Assembly (NCBI GenBank): GCA_023630585.1
Contig: CM042544.1
Span: 22,884,256 to 22,948,255, forward strand
Source of the DNA: Cranoglanis bouderius
Taxonomy: Eukaryota; Chordata; Actinopteri; Siluriformes; Cranoglanididae
Direction: 5' to 3'
DNA length: 64,000 nucleotides
Of the stretch, positions 46,501-55,357 are shown in pieces (position 1 is the first letter of the stretch; each line of letters opens with the position of its first letter). A program made the position numbers and the translations under genes. The notes under the pieces are model-generated. The model did no database searches. It had not been told where the DNA came from and saw nothing but the letters and a program-made list of their open reading frames with translations.

Positions 46501-48890
46501 AGAGCTGTTTGCCTTTGTCTACCTCTGTGGGTGAAGATGTAGACATGGGTGGGATGTGGGAGTGGTCTAGGATTTCTTCTGTACATTGCATAATTTTTGG
46601 TCATTTTTTAAAACTCTCCACATTGCGATCAAGACATACTGCCCACAGGAGACAATGCAAAACAACACTTGTCCTTCTCTAGCTAAATGAGACATTCTGT
46701 GACACTGAAGGATAAATGTGGTGATGGACACCTCAACAACCACCGCAGCATTCCCATTACTTTAATTCTTTTTTCTTTTCTCCTCCTGTCTTGTTGCTTA
46801 AATTTTAAATAGCTACCCCAGCAGCTTCTTAAGTCCCTTAAAGCTGCAAATCTTGTAATCTCTTCTTTGCTCCTCACATCAGTAATCCTTCTGCTTTCTG
46901 GTAGGCAGATATAGATCCTGAGGGTGATGTTTGTGTTTGCCGAATGCAAAATTCCTGGACCACTTGAAATCGGTTAACGAAAATATTAATTCATTAATCA
47001 TTGAACTGGTGACTCTGGAGTAAATTCTGGTAACCCTGGGCAGGAGGCAGGAATACTCCCTGAATGGGACACCAGTCCATTGCAGTGCACCATGCACAAA
47101 CTGATTCATTCGCACCTAAGGCCACCCGGCATATTTTTGGAAGCTGGGAGGAAACCGGAGAACCCAGAGGAAACCCATACAAACACAGGGAGGACATGTG
47201 AAACGCCACACAAACAGTAACTTGAGCTCACTGGAAAGGGGTCACTGTCATTGTGCATGGCTGTGTGGTGCGTGTGCAAAGAAATAACTGCTGAAATGTT
47301 CCAGTCTTACTCTTCAGCTGGTGGCTGCTCTTTTTCAGGCTTGGAAAGTTTCTCTTCTGGTTTTGGCACAGCAGCTGGTGCAGGTGTTGGGGCTGGAGCT
47401 GGTTATACACAGAAATAAGACACATGAGCTGGAGAGGGACTTTCCACTGCTTTGCGATTACTGCTAGTGCTCCTATAGGCAGTGTTGTCACCTCACAGTT
47501 GGAGCAGTAACATTTAACTGGAAGCATACAACAGACTCTGACCACATTAACACTAACACAGAACAATATGAAGAACAGAACAAATACACTGGTTATTTAT
47601 TTATTTATTTATTATTATTTTTTTTAAAGATGAATATGGGGAAAAATCTTTAGATGCTCTGCTGGGTTTTATGGCGTAGTATTCAGAGTTTAATAGCGGT
47701 TGACTCACCAGGAGTTTCTTCTTCTTTCCTGGCTTCATTTTCTTTGACTGCAGGCTTCTCATCCTATAAGTTGCAAAGACCAACCTTTTTCATAACTATC
47801 AAATTGCATCTTTCTGATTTTTGATGATTATAAAATAAAATCTCTTTTTAGGTTATTATAATATTCAGTAGGGTCATTATACAGTAATATTGCAGGACAA
47901 ACACTCATTTAAAGACAGACAAAGAACTGCCATGAATTTGACATCCTTAGTGCCTGCAACCAAATGGGTGATGCACCAGAACTACAATATTCTCAGGGTT
48001 TTTTCCCCCCTACCATACGTTTTTTGTTAGGGAGTAATTCTTGTTGATGTTAACAATAGCGATAGCAGATAGAGAACTGATATAACTAATGTAGCCTATT
48101 TTACACTAAAGAAATTGCTAACCTAGCTAAGTTACATAGAAGTTCATGTACTGAATTAAGTTACGTTAACCAAAGAAGCTAGTTAGTTGACGTTACATAA
48201 AGATTCCTTGACTGAACTAACTTTAGTATCTAACGTGGCTTGGTAGTTAAACAAAGTTAGGCTGTGTTCCAAAATGCAGTTGAGAGCTTCCCAAAAGAAG
48301 CTCTGGGCGGTCTACTACATAGGATTATTATGTAAAACAGATGCTGACCGCTTCAAAAAAGACGTTATGTGTGAACACAGCAGCTGAAATAAATATTGAA
48401 ATAAATCAAGAAATTCTGTCTGTCTCCTTTATGTCCTTTGGTTACATTTTAAGTTAAGGTAATTCACATATATTTTCATTAAATCTCAAACATGTTATTT
48501 GGTGAAATGAATAGACTTTTGACTGCAAGTACAATAAGTGTTGCCAGCTTTCTTTCTCAAATATGGTAAGGATAATGGTCAAAAACAACAGATAATTTAC
48601 AATTTCCTTCAAATAATTTCAAACCTCCCAACCACCACCAACCCCTATTAACCCAGACAGCACTCTGAAAACCTAGGGAAAACCCTGATTCTGGGATACC
48701 AAATGAAATAATAGTAAGTTGTAAAGCATCCTACCTTAACTGGCTGAGTTGGTGGAGCTGGTGAAGCAGATGGTGCAGGAGCTGGGGCAGGAGCTGGGGC
48801 AGGAGCTGGTGTTGGGGTAGTAGCAGGTGTTGTGGCCGGTGAAGGAGCTAGCACGGGGCCCCTGATCAGCTTCTTGATTGTGCTAAACAT
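35158..48890 (-). CDS. cngb3: cngb3: cone cyclic-nucleotide-gated channel beta-3 subunit
   Basis: A complete minus-strand gene. Coding exons from 5' to 3': 48735-48890, 47709-47763, 47311-47398, 46125-46285, 42966-43277, 42670-42878, 42470-42520, 42301-42387, 42146-42210, 41945-42067, 41045-41186 (or 41367-41508), 40621-40780, 36586-36683, 36411-36494, 36212-36330, 35956-36108, 35158-35368. Phases agree throughout and give 757 aa. Order: Pro/Ala- and Lys/Glu-rich N-terminus, the INKYSDAQL...MQQRTQMYK segment typical of CNGB3, S1-S4 (260-395), S5, pore TLINIGGLPEP (447-457), S6, C-linker, cyclic-nucleotide-binding domain (about 570-680) with FGEIS and NRRTANV. B subunits join A subunits in cone outer-segment channels that carry the light response. 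The ATG at 48890 (MFSTIKKL) is chosen because the codon 12 nt upstream is TTG, and human CNGB3 also starts MF. Confidence 0.94.
35956..36108 (-). CDS. cngb3: cngb3 coding exon 16 (CNBD end)
   Basis: 153 nt: SLLQSSANGGNRRTANVAAH with the cyclic-nucleotide phosphate-binding Arg of RRTA, then GFANLFVLDKKDLNDILVHY and PESQKVLARKGR. Confidence 0.95.
36212..36330 (-). CDS. cngb3: cngb3 coding exon 15 (CNBD core)
   Basis: 119 nt: GDIGKEMYIIKAGEVQVVGG, KIVFVTLKAGCVFGEI, beta-roll of the nucleotide-binding domain. Confidence 0.95.
36411..36494 (-). CDS. cngb3: cngb3 coding exon 14 (CNBD start)
   Basis: 84 nt, 28 codons: GCDNQMLVDMLLRLKSIVYL, then PGDFVCKK. Confidence 0.95.
36586..36683 (-). CDS. cngb3: cngb3 coding exon 13 (C-linker)
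   Basis: 98 nt: DESELLEQMPLVMRTAIAVD, INLTTFQKIDLFK; C-linker helices before the nucleotide-binding domain. Confidence 0.94.
37230..37425 (+). repeat. Degenerate SINE-like fragment in cngb3 intron 12
   Basis: Contains 'acccttgagcaaagc' and the 3' phrase 'taagtcactatgggtaaaag' and 'tgtctgatgaataaatgtaa', a typical end of a common fish repeat; relative of 10765-11020. Confidence 0.5.
37518..38992 (+). mobile_element. Tc1-like element in cngb3 intron 12, antisense
   Basis: Sub-terminal inverted repeats match well ('ttttgtacgtttgcccactg' near 37550, complement near 38935). Transposase frames: HTH (37965-38115: MAKTKELSKDVRDKIVDLHK, AKQLGEKVTTVGAIIRKWK), linker (38180-38362: RTTREDLVNDIKAAGTIV), catalytic part (38400-38760: VKHGGGNIMLWGCFSAKGTG, LGENLLPSA). 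The segment with the second catalytic Asp is deleted. A palindrome, 'gagattaggagcactc' and its complement, sits at 37855-37897. Confidence 0.88.
38992..39062. repeat. (TG)n(TA)n microsatellite between two Tc1 elements
   Basis: About 18 TG units followed by about 17 TA units, starting at the end of one Tc1 element and ending at the start of the next. Confidence 0.95.
39063..40473 (+). mobile_element. Tc1-like element (family also at 63207), nearly full length
   Basis: Ends are inverted copies of the repeat AGTATCTCACAAAAGT...ACACCCC. Transposase runs from near 39424 (MAPHGKELSEDLKKRIVALH, LGYKKIANTLKLSCSTVAKT) through 39822, then VLWSDETEINLFGSDGVKRV and KHGGGSVMVWGCMSAAGTGE (39844-40030), FQHDNDPKHTSKTTTALLKK (40105-40170) and MSPDLNPIEHLWGILKWKVE to the stop at 40413. 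About three frameshifts break it. It is embedded in a TA tract in cngb3 intron 12, opposite to the gene. Confidence 0.92.
40474..40548. repeat. (TA)n microsatellite
   Basis: About 37 TA units right after the Tc1 element; with 39029-39062 it forms the split target tract. Confidence 0.95.
40621..40780 (-). CDS. cngb3: cngb3 coding exon 12 (post-S6, C-linker)
   Basis: 160 nt: MRDVIGAATAGQTYFRASMD, NGIPKLVQHRVRTWYNYTWD, SQGML. It starts in phase 0, so it can follow either pore exon. Confidence 0.95.
41045..41186 (-). CDS. cngb3: cngb3 pore exon, canonical copy (exon 11)
   Basis: 142 nt after CTGTAG: completes Ala, then YLRCYYFAVRTLINIGGLPE, PYTVFEITFQLTNFFIGVFV, FSSLIGQ, donor CAG|GTAAAA. The filter GGLPEP is that of B-type CNG subunits (human TIGGLPEP). 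It encodes the pore loop and S6. Confidence 0.96.
41367..41508 (-). CDS. cngb3: cngb3 duplicated alternative pore exon (exon 11')
   Basis: 142 nt after CTCATAG: completes Ala, then YLRCFFYSEKTLLMIAELPF, PDTLFGQIFQMTSYISGAFF, LSIILGQ, donor CAG|GTAGAC. It has the same length, phases and codon register as the canonical pore exon 180 nt downstream, with no indel or stop. By my count about 20 of 47 residues are identical and about 57 of 141 nt differ. The filter core reads IAELPFP instead of IGGLPEP. Using both exons would shift the frame, so a working transcript could include only one. The +5 position of the donor (A) is weak. It could be a decaying pseudo-exon, but loss of constraint should have left stops or indels. 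Confidence 0.75.
41945..42067 (-). CDS. cngb3: cngb3 coding exon 10 (S5)
   Basis: 123 nt: VIRTIGYLLFALHINACLYY, VASAYQGIGSTKWVYSGHGN, ends with two bases of Ala (phase 2), compatible with both pore exons. Confidence 0.95.
42146..42210 (-). CDS. cngb3: cngb3 coding exon 9
   Basis: 65 nt: FEAFFEFSDRLEGIMTKAYI, WR; S4-S5 linker, with the FEFNHHLESIMDKAYIYR counterpart in human. Confidence 0.94.
42301..42387 (-). CDS. cngb3: cngb3 coding exon 8 (S3-S4)
   Basis: 87 nt, 29 codons: HALISIIPLEILYIPFGFQS, IFRINRIMR; the Arg-bearing S4 segment. Confidence 0.93.
42470..42520 (-). CDS. cngb3: cngb3 coding exon 7 (microexon)
   Basis: 51 nt, 17 codons: YDRAVIKKNYRASTKFQ. Phase 0 on both sides; matches the LRKHYRTSTKFQ segment of human CNGB3. 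Confidence 0.92.
42670..42878 (-). CDS. cngb3: cngb3 coding exon 6 (S1-S2)
   Basis: 209 nt: RRYITWLSLMTIAFSYNLWF, IPVRMSFPYHTPGSILLWFT, IDVLADLIYIIDMIIFQPRL, QFCKTGDII; first two membrane segments. Confidence 0.95.
42966..43277 (-). CDS. cngb3: cngb3 coding exon 5 (charged linker)
   Basis: 312 nt, about 104 residues. It begins PVLRKKDFLKKQEEERKRKE and runs about 65 residues of Glu/Lys/Asp-rich sequence likely to form a charged helix or coiled coil, then FASICPKVKCTCIDSMLKPI and FGTSIDPFTG. The last part aligns with the human LKRIKLPNSIDSYTD pre-S1 region; the charged block is far longer than in human CNGB3. Confidence 0.9.
43376..46040 (-). mobile_element. L2-like LINE in cngb3 intron 4, 5'-truncated
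   Basis: Minus strand, same direction as the gene. Endonuclease end at 46024-45611 (HLLIIGDFNIHVCCPSKPLV, DPTHRHGHTIDLVLS, SDHKPVLFNVKF). Linker 45588-45271. Reverse transcriptase 45134-44175 (NNYRPISKLPFLAEVLEKVV, MLDLSTAFDTVDHSILLDRL, LKYGLPQGSILGPILFSLYM, HADNT). C-terminal domain 44174-43591 (DRAFSVLAPKLWNDLPLYIR). An in-frame TGA at 44661 and a frameshift near 44205 break it. The tail is ACTCAACTCA repeats on the plus strand near 43376-43390. Confidence 0.9.
46125..46285 (-). CDS. cngb3: cngb3 coding exon 4 (CNGB3 signature region)
   Basis: 161 nt: QEAQPSPPCRIVINKYSDAQ, LLKIVHQMQQRTQMYKEKVV, DPYASSPECSPPV. It matches human [20 protein letters not shown] and SSPEASP, the best evidence that the gene is CNGB3 and not CNGB1. 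Confidence 0.93.
46985..47240 (-). repeat. SINE-like dispersed repeat in cngb3 intron 3
   Basis: Blocks 'gggacaccagtccattgcag', 'aaaccggagaacccagagg' and 'catacaaacacagggagg', the same family as 4866-5140. Confidence 0.75.
47311..47398 (-). CDS. cngb3: cngb3 coding exon 3
   Basis: 88 nt: APAPTPAPAAVPKPEEKLSK, PEKEQPPAE; Pro/Ala/Glu low complexity. Phases join exons 2 and 4 exactly. Confidence 0.8.
47709..47763 (-). CDS. cngb3: cngb3 coding exon 2
   Basis: 55 nt: DEKPAVKENEARKEEETP. TTATAG acceptor and G|GTGAGT donor, phase 0 in and phase 1 out. Confidence 0.8.
48735..48890 (-). CDS. cngb3: cngb3 coding exon 1 (start codon)
   Basis: 156 nt, 52 codons: MFSTIKKLIRGPVLAPSPAT, a Pro-Ala/Pro-Thr repeat, then PAPPTQPVK and donor AAG|GTAGGA. 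The in-frame codon at 48902-48900 is TTG, so the ATG at 48890 is taken. Confidence 0.82.
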
Positions 48891-48927
48891 GTCAGTAACC
48901 AACTGCTTCTGTTGCTGTCTAGATATC

Positions 48928-48937
48928 CTTTATACAC
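48928..48937 (-). promoter_or_regulatory. cngb3: TATA-like box upstream of cngb3
   Basis: Minus-strand GTATAAAGGA about 40 nt upstream of the start codon; it would imply a very short 5' UTR. Confidence 0.4.
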
Positions 48938-49018
48938 TTATCCTTTAGCCGCTGCATAAAGCTACAAGCTGCATAAAGTCCTCCTTACACGAGGGCCTGA
49001 TTAGTGCTTTTAGATCTC

Positions 49019-49024
49019 TAATCC
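49019..49024 (+). promoter_or_regulatory. cngb3: CRX/OTX-type site upstream of cngb3
   Basis: TAATCC, the core of photoreceptor CRX/OTX sites, about 130 nt upstream of the cngb3 start. A related CTAATCA lies nearby on the minus strand (about 48998). Single short motifs are common by chance; the photoreceptor gene context gives it some weight. Confidence 0.4.
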
Positions 49025-49339
49025 CCACTCATACTTACCACTCCCACAATCTCAGCTAAGGCTATATACAAGTGCTTTTGGTTTGGTAAATTGCATGGTA
49101 CTCAGTAATCTTGGTGCTTTATGTTCAATATATTATGTTGAAATAAATTAATTCAAGTTAATAAACATCCAGATGGATGGCAAAGGGTTTATTTTTTTAA
49201 AAAATAAAACATAAAAGGGTTTTGTTAGCTCTAATTACCCCTGAATCTTTGAAGACAAATGTAAAATTCAATGACATTTAATTTTTCATCAAACGAAAAT
49301 TGATGGAAATAGTAGTGTAACATTGACTGTTGAGCACGG

Positions 49340-49650
49340 GACAAAGTATGTCCTCATCTTCGGTAGCCACTTTATCCTGGCCGGTCTGGGTCGCAGTGTA
49401 TCCAGAGCCAATCATGGTAACACTGGGTTCAAGGTGAGAGAATGCACCTCAGATGGAATGCTAGGCCATCACAGGGCACTATGCACACATTTTCACACAC
49501 TCATTCACAATGGGCAATTAGGCATAGCCAATCAAGCATAGACAGTGGGAGGAAACTGCATACCCCAGAGGAAAGTCATGCAAACATGGGGAGAACATGT
49601 GAAACTCCACACAGACACTAACCCAAGCCTTGAGGTGACAATGCTAGCCG
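49340..49650 (-). repeat. SINE-like dispersed repeat
   Basis: Blocks 'ccactttatcctggccggtc', 'tgggtcgcagtgtatccaga', 'aggccatcacagggcactat', 'gtgggaggaaactgcat'; same family as 4866-5140. Confidence 0.75.
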
Positions 49651-50029
49651 CTGCCATGCCACTGGACAAACTATGTGCAAGATAAAATAAAAAATTCCAA
49701 TAAAAATTGACACTTTCTAAATTTAAGAGCTGAATGAGAGATTGTGAATAGTGTTATAGAATAACCTTCTGAAAGCCTTCTTTAGAAAATACATACTGTA
49801 TTCATGCGTTATTTTCACAAACTAGAGGAATATCTTTAAAAGCATGCTGCGCCCAGATTCTCTGGACTGGTAAATTATCTTAGTTAGCTGTTTCAATTAG
49901 ATTAGATTCACCAATGAATCAACTATACATCGATGAGAATGACAGTGTATCATGAAAACTATATATAAGTCCCAAGAGTGAGAATAGTACAAGTTAAACA
50001 AGCATGTTTTAAATCAGGATTTAAAAGCA
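49651..50029. other. Sequence with no recognised feature
   Basis: AT-rich, no gene or repeat recognised. Confidence 0.4.
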
Positions 50030-50235
50030 GTTATTGCGCAAGTATTCCTAATGTTCTCTGGAACACTGTTTACTGAGTACAGGGGCATTGATAGGCCTGG
50101 CTCAGCTGAGTAAGGTACTCTGAAAGGGATAATGTTTCAGGAGATCACCAAGACACATCACAGCTAAACAGTTCATAGCTCTAAGCATCATGAGCAGGAC
50201 TTTGTAATCAATGTAGTACTTAAAAGGCAGTTAGT
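50030..50235 (-). mobile_element. LINE C-terminal fragment (L2/Rex-like)
   Basis: A minus-strand frame reads YYIDYKVLLMMLRAMNCLAV, CLGDLLKHYPFQSTLLS, then stop, ARPINAPVLSKQCSREH; this is the weakly conserved C-terminal part of fish LINE ORF2. Heavily decayed. Confidence 0.55.
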
Positions 50236-51280
50236 GGTCTGGGGTAATGTTTTACTTTTGTTTTATAATTGCATCTGACATGTTTAAAGAATGTAATGAC
50301 GTCACAAAACTAAATATAGGTGCATATGGACAAAGAATAATCAACAGTGTATGAGTTGGATTAACAAACATACTCTACTTTTTATAGCCCAAATGGCTAA
50401 TTAGGCAACTAAGGTTATTAGCTTACCTTAAATGCTGAAATATACACTATAATACAACCTGACCTCTCAGTTGGCATAGTGTTTCGACTAGTGACCTTTC
50501 ATCATAAAAACCTTTAGACTTCTGGGGAGGCTCCTAACTGACATTAGATGAAATTCCGAACAAACAAACAGATAGATAAATAAATAATAATAATAAAGCC
50601 TGTTAGGCAACTTTGTTAGTCAGCAGATAATTACTGTTTACAGAATTAAATATTATCACTTCATATTGGTTAGTGGCAGTGTTGGAAAGAGTATAAAACA
50701 CTGACTTGATTAAAAGTACTGCTAAGGTAGTGATCAAGAAAATAACTCATGCAAGAGCAAATAAGTCATCTGTTGCAAAACTACTTGAGTAATTTCTTTA
50801 TGAGTTAACAAGTTAGGTTTAAATTGAAGGCACTCTATACAGCACAAAAGTTAGTATCTAGTTATTTTATCATTATCACAATGATTAGATTCAAATCAAT
50901 CCTACTGGCCAAATCTCAACACTTTAAGCTAAATTTATGTTCTAACGTGTCAGTCGTATCAACCCTCTGCATTTATCTTTAACTTGTGAAAGGAACTTGT
51001 GTTTCTTTATTTGTAGATTTGTTCAGCATTATTTGGAACGGTTCATGATTTGGTAAAAATCACAAACAGGATGCTTTAGACAGAAGGTGTGGGCTCACTT
51101 ACTTCGTCCCCCTGGAGTGTTGTGACGCAAAGAGTGCTGCTGTCTGTCACTCAAAGCTGCTTGATAACATCCCCACTCATATGGACTGAGTAATATTTAC
51201 ATTACAGGAACAGGTTGGCCGGCATGTAAAATAAATGTTCTTGTGCAAAGTGCCATATGAGTCATGCCTTTAATTGGCTT
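50236..51280. other. Sequence with no recognised feature
   Basis: AT-rich, no exon or repeat recognised; a short GC-richer part at about 51090-51180 lies upstream of the candidate exon at 51359. Confidence 0.4.
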
Positions 51281-51358
51281 GAATATATATCCGCTCTCTG
51301 TTGGTGCTTGGACATCTTGTAAAAAGCTTGCCAAGGAGTTATTCATGGGTTGGTTTAA

Positions 51359-51412
51359 ATGGCAACTGCAACAGTGATTACCACTAAAAATATGTCAGGC
51401 GCTCCAGTGAAG
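51359..51412 (+). CDS. Candidate first coding exon, gene unknown
   Basis: 54 nt: MATATVITTKNMSGAPVK followed by a donor AAG|GTAATT. An AATATATATC TATA-like box lies about 70 nt upstream (51282-51291), and ATGG gives a good +4. I do not recognise the protein. It may be the start of a gene running right from here, or chance. Confidence 0.25.
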
Positions 51413-51962
51413 GTAATTTTGACTTTATCCATTTGGTATAAATATAACAGGAAACTTTTTTTCTGGATAGTTTGGTAGAGGGTGTTTAATTTAATCCTAC
51501 ACATATCCGTATATGCTGATGTTATTAATTGGAAGAGTAAGCTGGTCTGTTGTGTATCCTCTCAGTAACCATGCTCCACAGAGGCTTAAAAACATTGGCA
51601 ACCCTACTGGGAAAGGAGCAAGAAGTTGTCAACCACAGAGAAAAGTCGATAGATGCCATCAAAGACTTCGAGAAGTTTTACTACTTTGGGTGTGCCTTTT
51701 GTTGCTCTGCACACATTCTTGTATCGAACACAAAGGATTATACCTGGCATGATGAAACGCAGATTTAAAATATATATTAGTGTGGTCAAAATGTGTTTCG
51801 GAGTAACTGTTCTATTAACAAAGCTAGCAATATTTTTCGTTTCAGGCAATTACAATTTTATATGACAGGAGATCAACCTTTACGTTAATTACATTAAATG
51901 TGTATTTCATGTGTCCATTATATAGGTTAAAAAAAAAAAAAAAGACACAGAGAGGTACAAAA

Positions 51963-51996
51963 CAAACGAACGAACAAACAAACAAACAAACAAAAA
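51963..51996. repeat. (AACA)n / (CAAA)n microsatellite
   Basis: Short tandem AAAC-type units. Confidence 0.85.
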
Positions 51997-52391
51997 ACAT
52001 GCTGTAGTGAGAAATCTATCCAGTTGGGGGCAGTCTAACACCATTTATGGTTTCAAACTTGCTTATGGGTAATCTTACTACCGTACAGTTTCTTCAGTCT
52101 TTATTTTTATTTTTTTGCCTTAAAATGAATTATACAGTACCCACAGCAATCCACTATCTCATCCCACATTCCCAGTGGAGCCAGATTAGGCATAAAACAC
52201 AACACCCACTACACATGTAGAAGAAAAAAAAAAAAAATCGACTGCCACTATCTTGGTATTTTTGGAACAAAATCAGGGGGAGGTTATCCTTTGCCAAACT
52301 GTTTCATAATCATAAGTGTATCATAAGTGTTATCCTGATATAGGAAGTTTATTTTACTGCTGGCTCTTTTCATCACTGTGAGATAGAGCAG

Positions 52392-52393
<2 letters not shown>

Positions 52394-52441
<48 letters not shown>
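52394..52441. repeat. (GA)n microsatellite
   Basis: About 23 GA units. Confidence 0.95.
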
Positions 52442-52446
<5 letters not shown>

Positions 52447-52744
52447 AGTGTGCAGAAGGTCTTCATTGTGTGTGTGACAGCTAGTTGTTTCCTTTATGTA
52501 ATCTCTCAGCTGCTTGTAGTTATGTCAACTATTATTTGACCCAAGAGCATTGTTTTTATTTTTTTCTATTTACTAATATGCACAGGGTTCCAGTCTGTAG
52601 GTTTTACTGGTTTTTCTCAGGCTGGGTCAGACAGAAATGTCGTGTGAGCAGTCTGAGTAAAGCTTTCACATCTGTGTATGTTGCTCAGTCTTCAGTGTAA
52701 TGTCACTCCTATGTTCTATCCACCTTTTACTGAATGTGCTAGGT

Positions 52745-52960
52745 AATAGGCTGATTGCACATAGTATACGTAGGAGCACCATGTGCACACGTTCACACAG
52801 CAAGGGGCAATTTAGTGTTGCCAATCCTAGGTTGTTTTTGGAATTGGGAGGAAACTGGAGATCTCAGAGGAAATCCACATGGACACAAAGAAAACATGCA
52901 AAGAAATCAGGTTGATTGAATCAGGACCCTGGAGCAGTTAGGCAACCATACTGCTTGCTC
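52745..52960 (-). repeat. SINE-like dispersed repeat
   Basis: Blocks 'gcaaggggcaatttagtgtt', 'gggaggaaactggagatctc' and 'ggaaatccacatggacac'; same family as 4866-5140. Confidence 0.65.
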
Positions 52961-53544
52961 TGCCGCCACATGTTACAAGTTACACCAGTGTTAAAATTCT
53001 AGAAACTTTTTAAAATCAACTTCCCAACAATAAAAATATTGCAGCAATGTCATAGGAACGTAAAGGTTTTCTCAAAAAACCCAGAGAAGCTGGTGGATTG
53101 AATATTCTGGGAACCAAATATTTTAAGAAAATGTTCTGATTACATAAAATTGTTGGAATGATACTTAAAATAATTCCAAAAGAACAGAAAAAGTGCACAG
53201 GGTATGGCTTTTATTAATACTGATATAGTGGCTACTATAATGTGTATTCATTTCTACCATAATATTTTCCAGTAAAAGTATCTTCCAGTGAAGCAAGTTT
53301 TACATTTTCACAAGTTCCGTGTTCAGCCCGATGCTTGGTCTTATTGCTACAAAAATGGAAGAAACACCCACATAGTACAAACAAGCCACATAGTACAGGG
53401 CATTTGGGTTGCTTTCACACTTCCACACTTTCTTTTTGTTTGTTTTTCTTGTAGTTGCAAATGTATTCAGACAACTCATAGAATTGCCAATACCAAAATA
53501 TGAAGTGGTAGTTGTTGTTCAGCACATTGTCCAACAACTTTTAA

Positions 53545-54119
53545 ATTAATTGTCAGTGGTGGATGAAGTACCTGAAAGACACTTGAGTAAAAGTACAGAT
53601 ATCTTACCAGAAAATGACTTCGGTAGAAGTTAAAGTCACCTTTTAAAATATTACTTGAGTAAAAGTCTTAAAGTATCTGATATTTATTGTACTTAAGTAT
53701 GAAAAGTATTTTATATATTAAATGTAATTAAGTATTGAAAGTAAAAGTACAAGTAAATGCTGTTAATACAAAAAAGTTTATTCTTTTTAAGCATGTACAC
53801 CACCTTGAAAATGGAGCCTACAAAACAAAGTCTTCAAGCTGAAGCTCTCGAAAGGAACAAAGAGCTCAGTCTCTAGCAGCTTTGTCAGGGGCAACATGTC
53901 ATTCAATTTGCCAAATTGCAAAACTTTCAGAGTAAACAACTCACCATATGGATGACCGTCTGTCTTCTGCAGTATGGCAGAACTTTAATATTGTCCTTTA
54001 CACAGTTTGAGCAACAAGTGTGTCACTCTCACCATGTCTGTCACTCGCTCTCTCGGTTTCTCCAGAGCCCGTCTACTAGGCCTATTAGAAATTACCATTG
54101 AACTCTCTCTCGCTTGCTC

Positions 54120-54155
<36 letters not shown>

Positions 54156-54530
54156 TATTTTTAAAAAATTGCGGTCGTCAGGGAGCCGTTATTAAAATGC
54201 GGGAGACTCCCGGAACTTCCGGGAGAGTTGGGCTGTCTGCTAATAACTAACATTATGAGTATTGTCGAGTGGAACTCCCTAGGCTTGAGTGGAAACTGAC
54301 ACTAAACCGCGGCACTTGAGAGCACTTGTTTGCACTTTGCGTAATGGGATTTAACCAGTGATCTAACTTGCAAGAACCGGACCGCTGATTCGTCAAATCT
54401 GCTTGCTTGTGGTCTTCGTTCTTCCGATTTTATTTTGTAGTAACGAAGATGCTTTGGGAAATATATTGGAGTAAAAGTATACATTTTATTTAGTAAATGT
54501 AGTTGAGTAAAAGTGAACAATGCCCTGAAA
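53545..54530. repeat. Dispersed DNA-element sequence, 'TTGAGTAAAAGTA' family
   Basis: 'ggtggatgaagtacctgaaa' at the left and repeated TTGAGTAAAAGT motifs at both flanks (about 53584, 53655, 54503) are typical of a fish-wide repeat. An inner block near 54195-54235 ('gggagactcccggaacttcc') resembles another inserted element. Class unresolved. Confidence 0.5.
54124..54151. repeat. (AT)n microsatellite
   Basis: About 14 AT units. Confidence 0.9.
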
Positions 54531-54653
54531 GATGAAGAGCACTAAAAGATGTTCTTTGTGTGTGGCTTTCATGCTGTATGGAGCTCTGAGCTAATCTCCT
54601 CAGTACATTTACCTCTGTGATCTGTTTGCTCACCTTTTTTTCCCTTTTTGCAG

Positions 54654-54708
54654 TTTACTATGTGGGTATTTGGGATAAAGACACCAACTGCAATCCATCA
54701 GCTGGAGA
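54654..54708 (+). CDS. Candidate internal exon, gene unknown
   Basis: 55 nt between an excellent acceptor (long T-rich tract then TTTTTGCAG) and a consensus donor GAGA|GTAAGT. Two frames are open: FTMWVFGIKTPTAIHQLE and YYVGIWDKDTNCNPSAGE. The first would continue in frame from the candidate exon at 51359. Neither is recognised. Confidence 0.3.
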
Positions 54709-54865
54709 GTAAGTTGGAGAGATAGATGCTGGATAGAAGGGAAACAATTACACTTTGGCATTCCTCTGGGTCTGTGTAGTCTGCTTTGCTATATTATAGC
54801 AGAAGTACAGTATCTTTTTCCACAATCTGGAAAAGTTATAAAGCTACATGAGTACAGATGAGGTA

Positions 54866-55357
54866 CAGTGCCTTGCAGAAGTATTGAACTTTCACACATT
54901 TTGTATTGTTTCAACCTGGAACTAAAGTGGAGTTAATTGGCCTCTTGGTTGCTTCTTTACCTGGTCACTTTTGGCAGATGTTTTTTTTCTTGTTTTCATA
55001 CCACCTTGGTCTCCATGATGTTTGTATGTTTTGGTGTGTTTGCTCACAAACTCGCATTTCAGAAACAGGTGTATTTATAGGAAGATCATGTGACACTTGT
55101 ATTGCACACAGATGAATACCATTCAGCTAATTATGTGACTTCTGACAGCAACTGACTGCACAAGAACTAATTAAAGGGTTTTACACCTCATAAATACTTG
55201 TTTGCAATCACAACCTTTTTATTTATAAATACATTTGCAAACTATATTGTGTCTTCCCTCAACTTCAATATTATGGCTCTTTTGTTTAGATTCATAGCAT
55301 ATAATGCCAAATAAGACCATTTCTGGTCTAAGTTTTAACACAAAATGCAAGGCACTG
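54866..55357. mobile_element. Non-autonomous Tc1/mariner-like element
   Basis: Ends CAGTGCCTTGCAGAAGTATT and, at the right, its degenerate complement TGCAAGGCACTG, each beside TA. About 490 bp, no transposase recognised. Confidence 0.75.

Noticed and set aside
48648..48902. cngb3 start at 48902 (four extra residues)
   Set aside because: The codon at 48902-48900 is TTG; the first ATG in frame is at 48890 and matches the human MF start.
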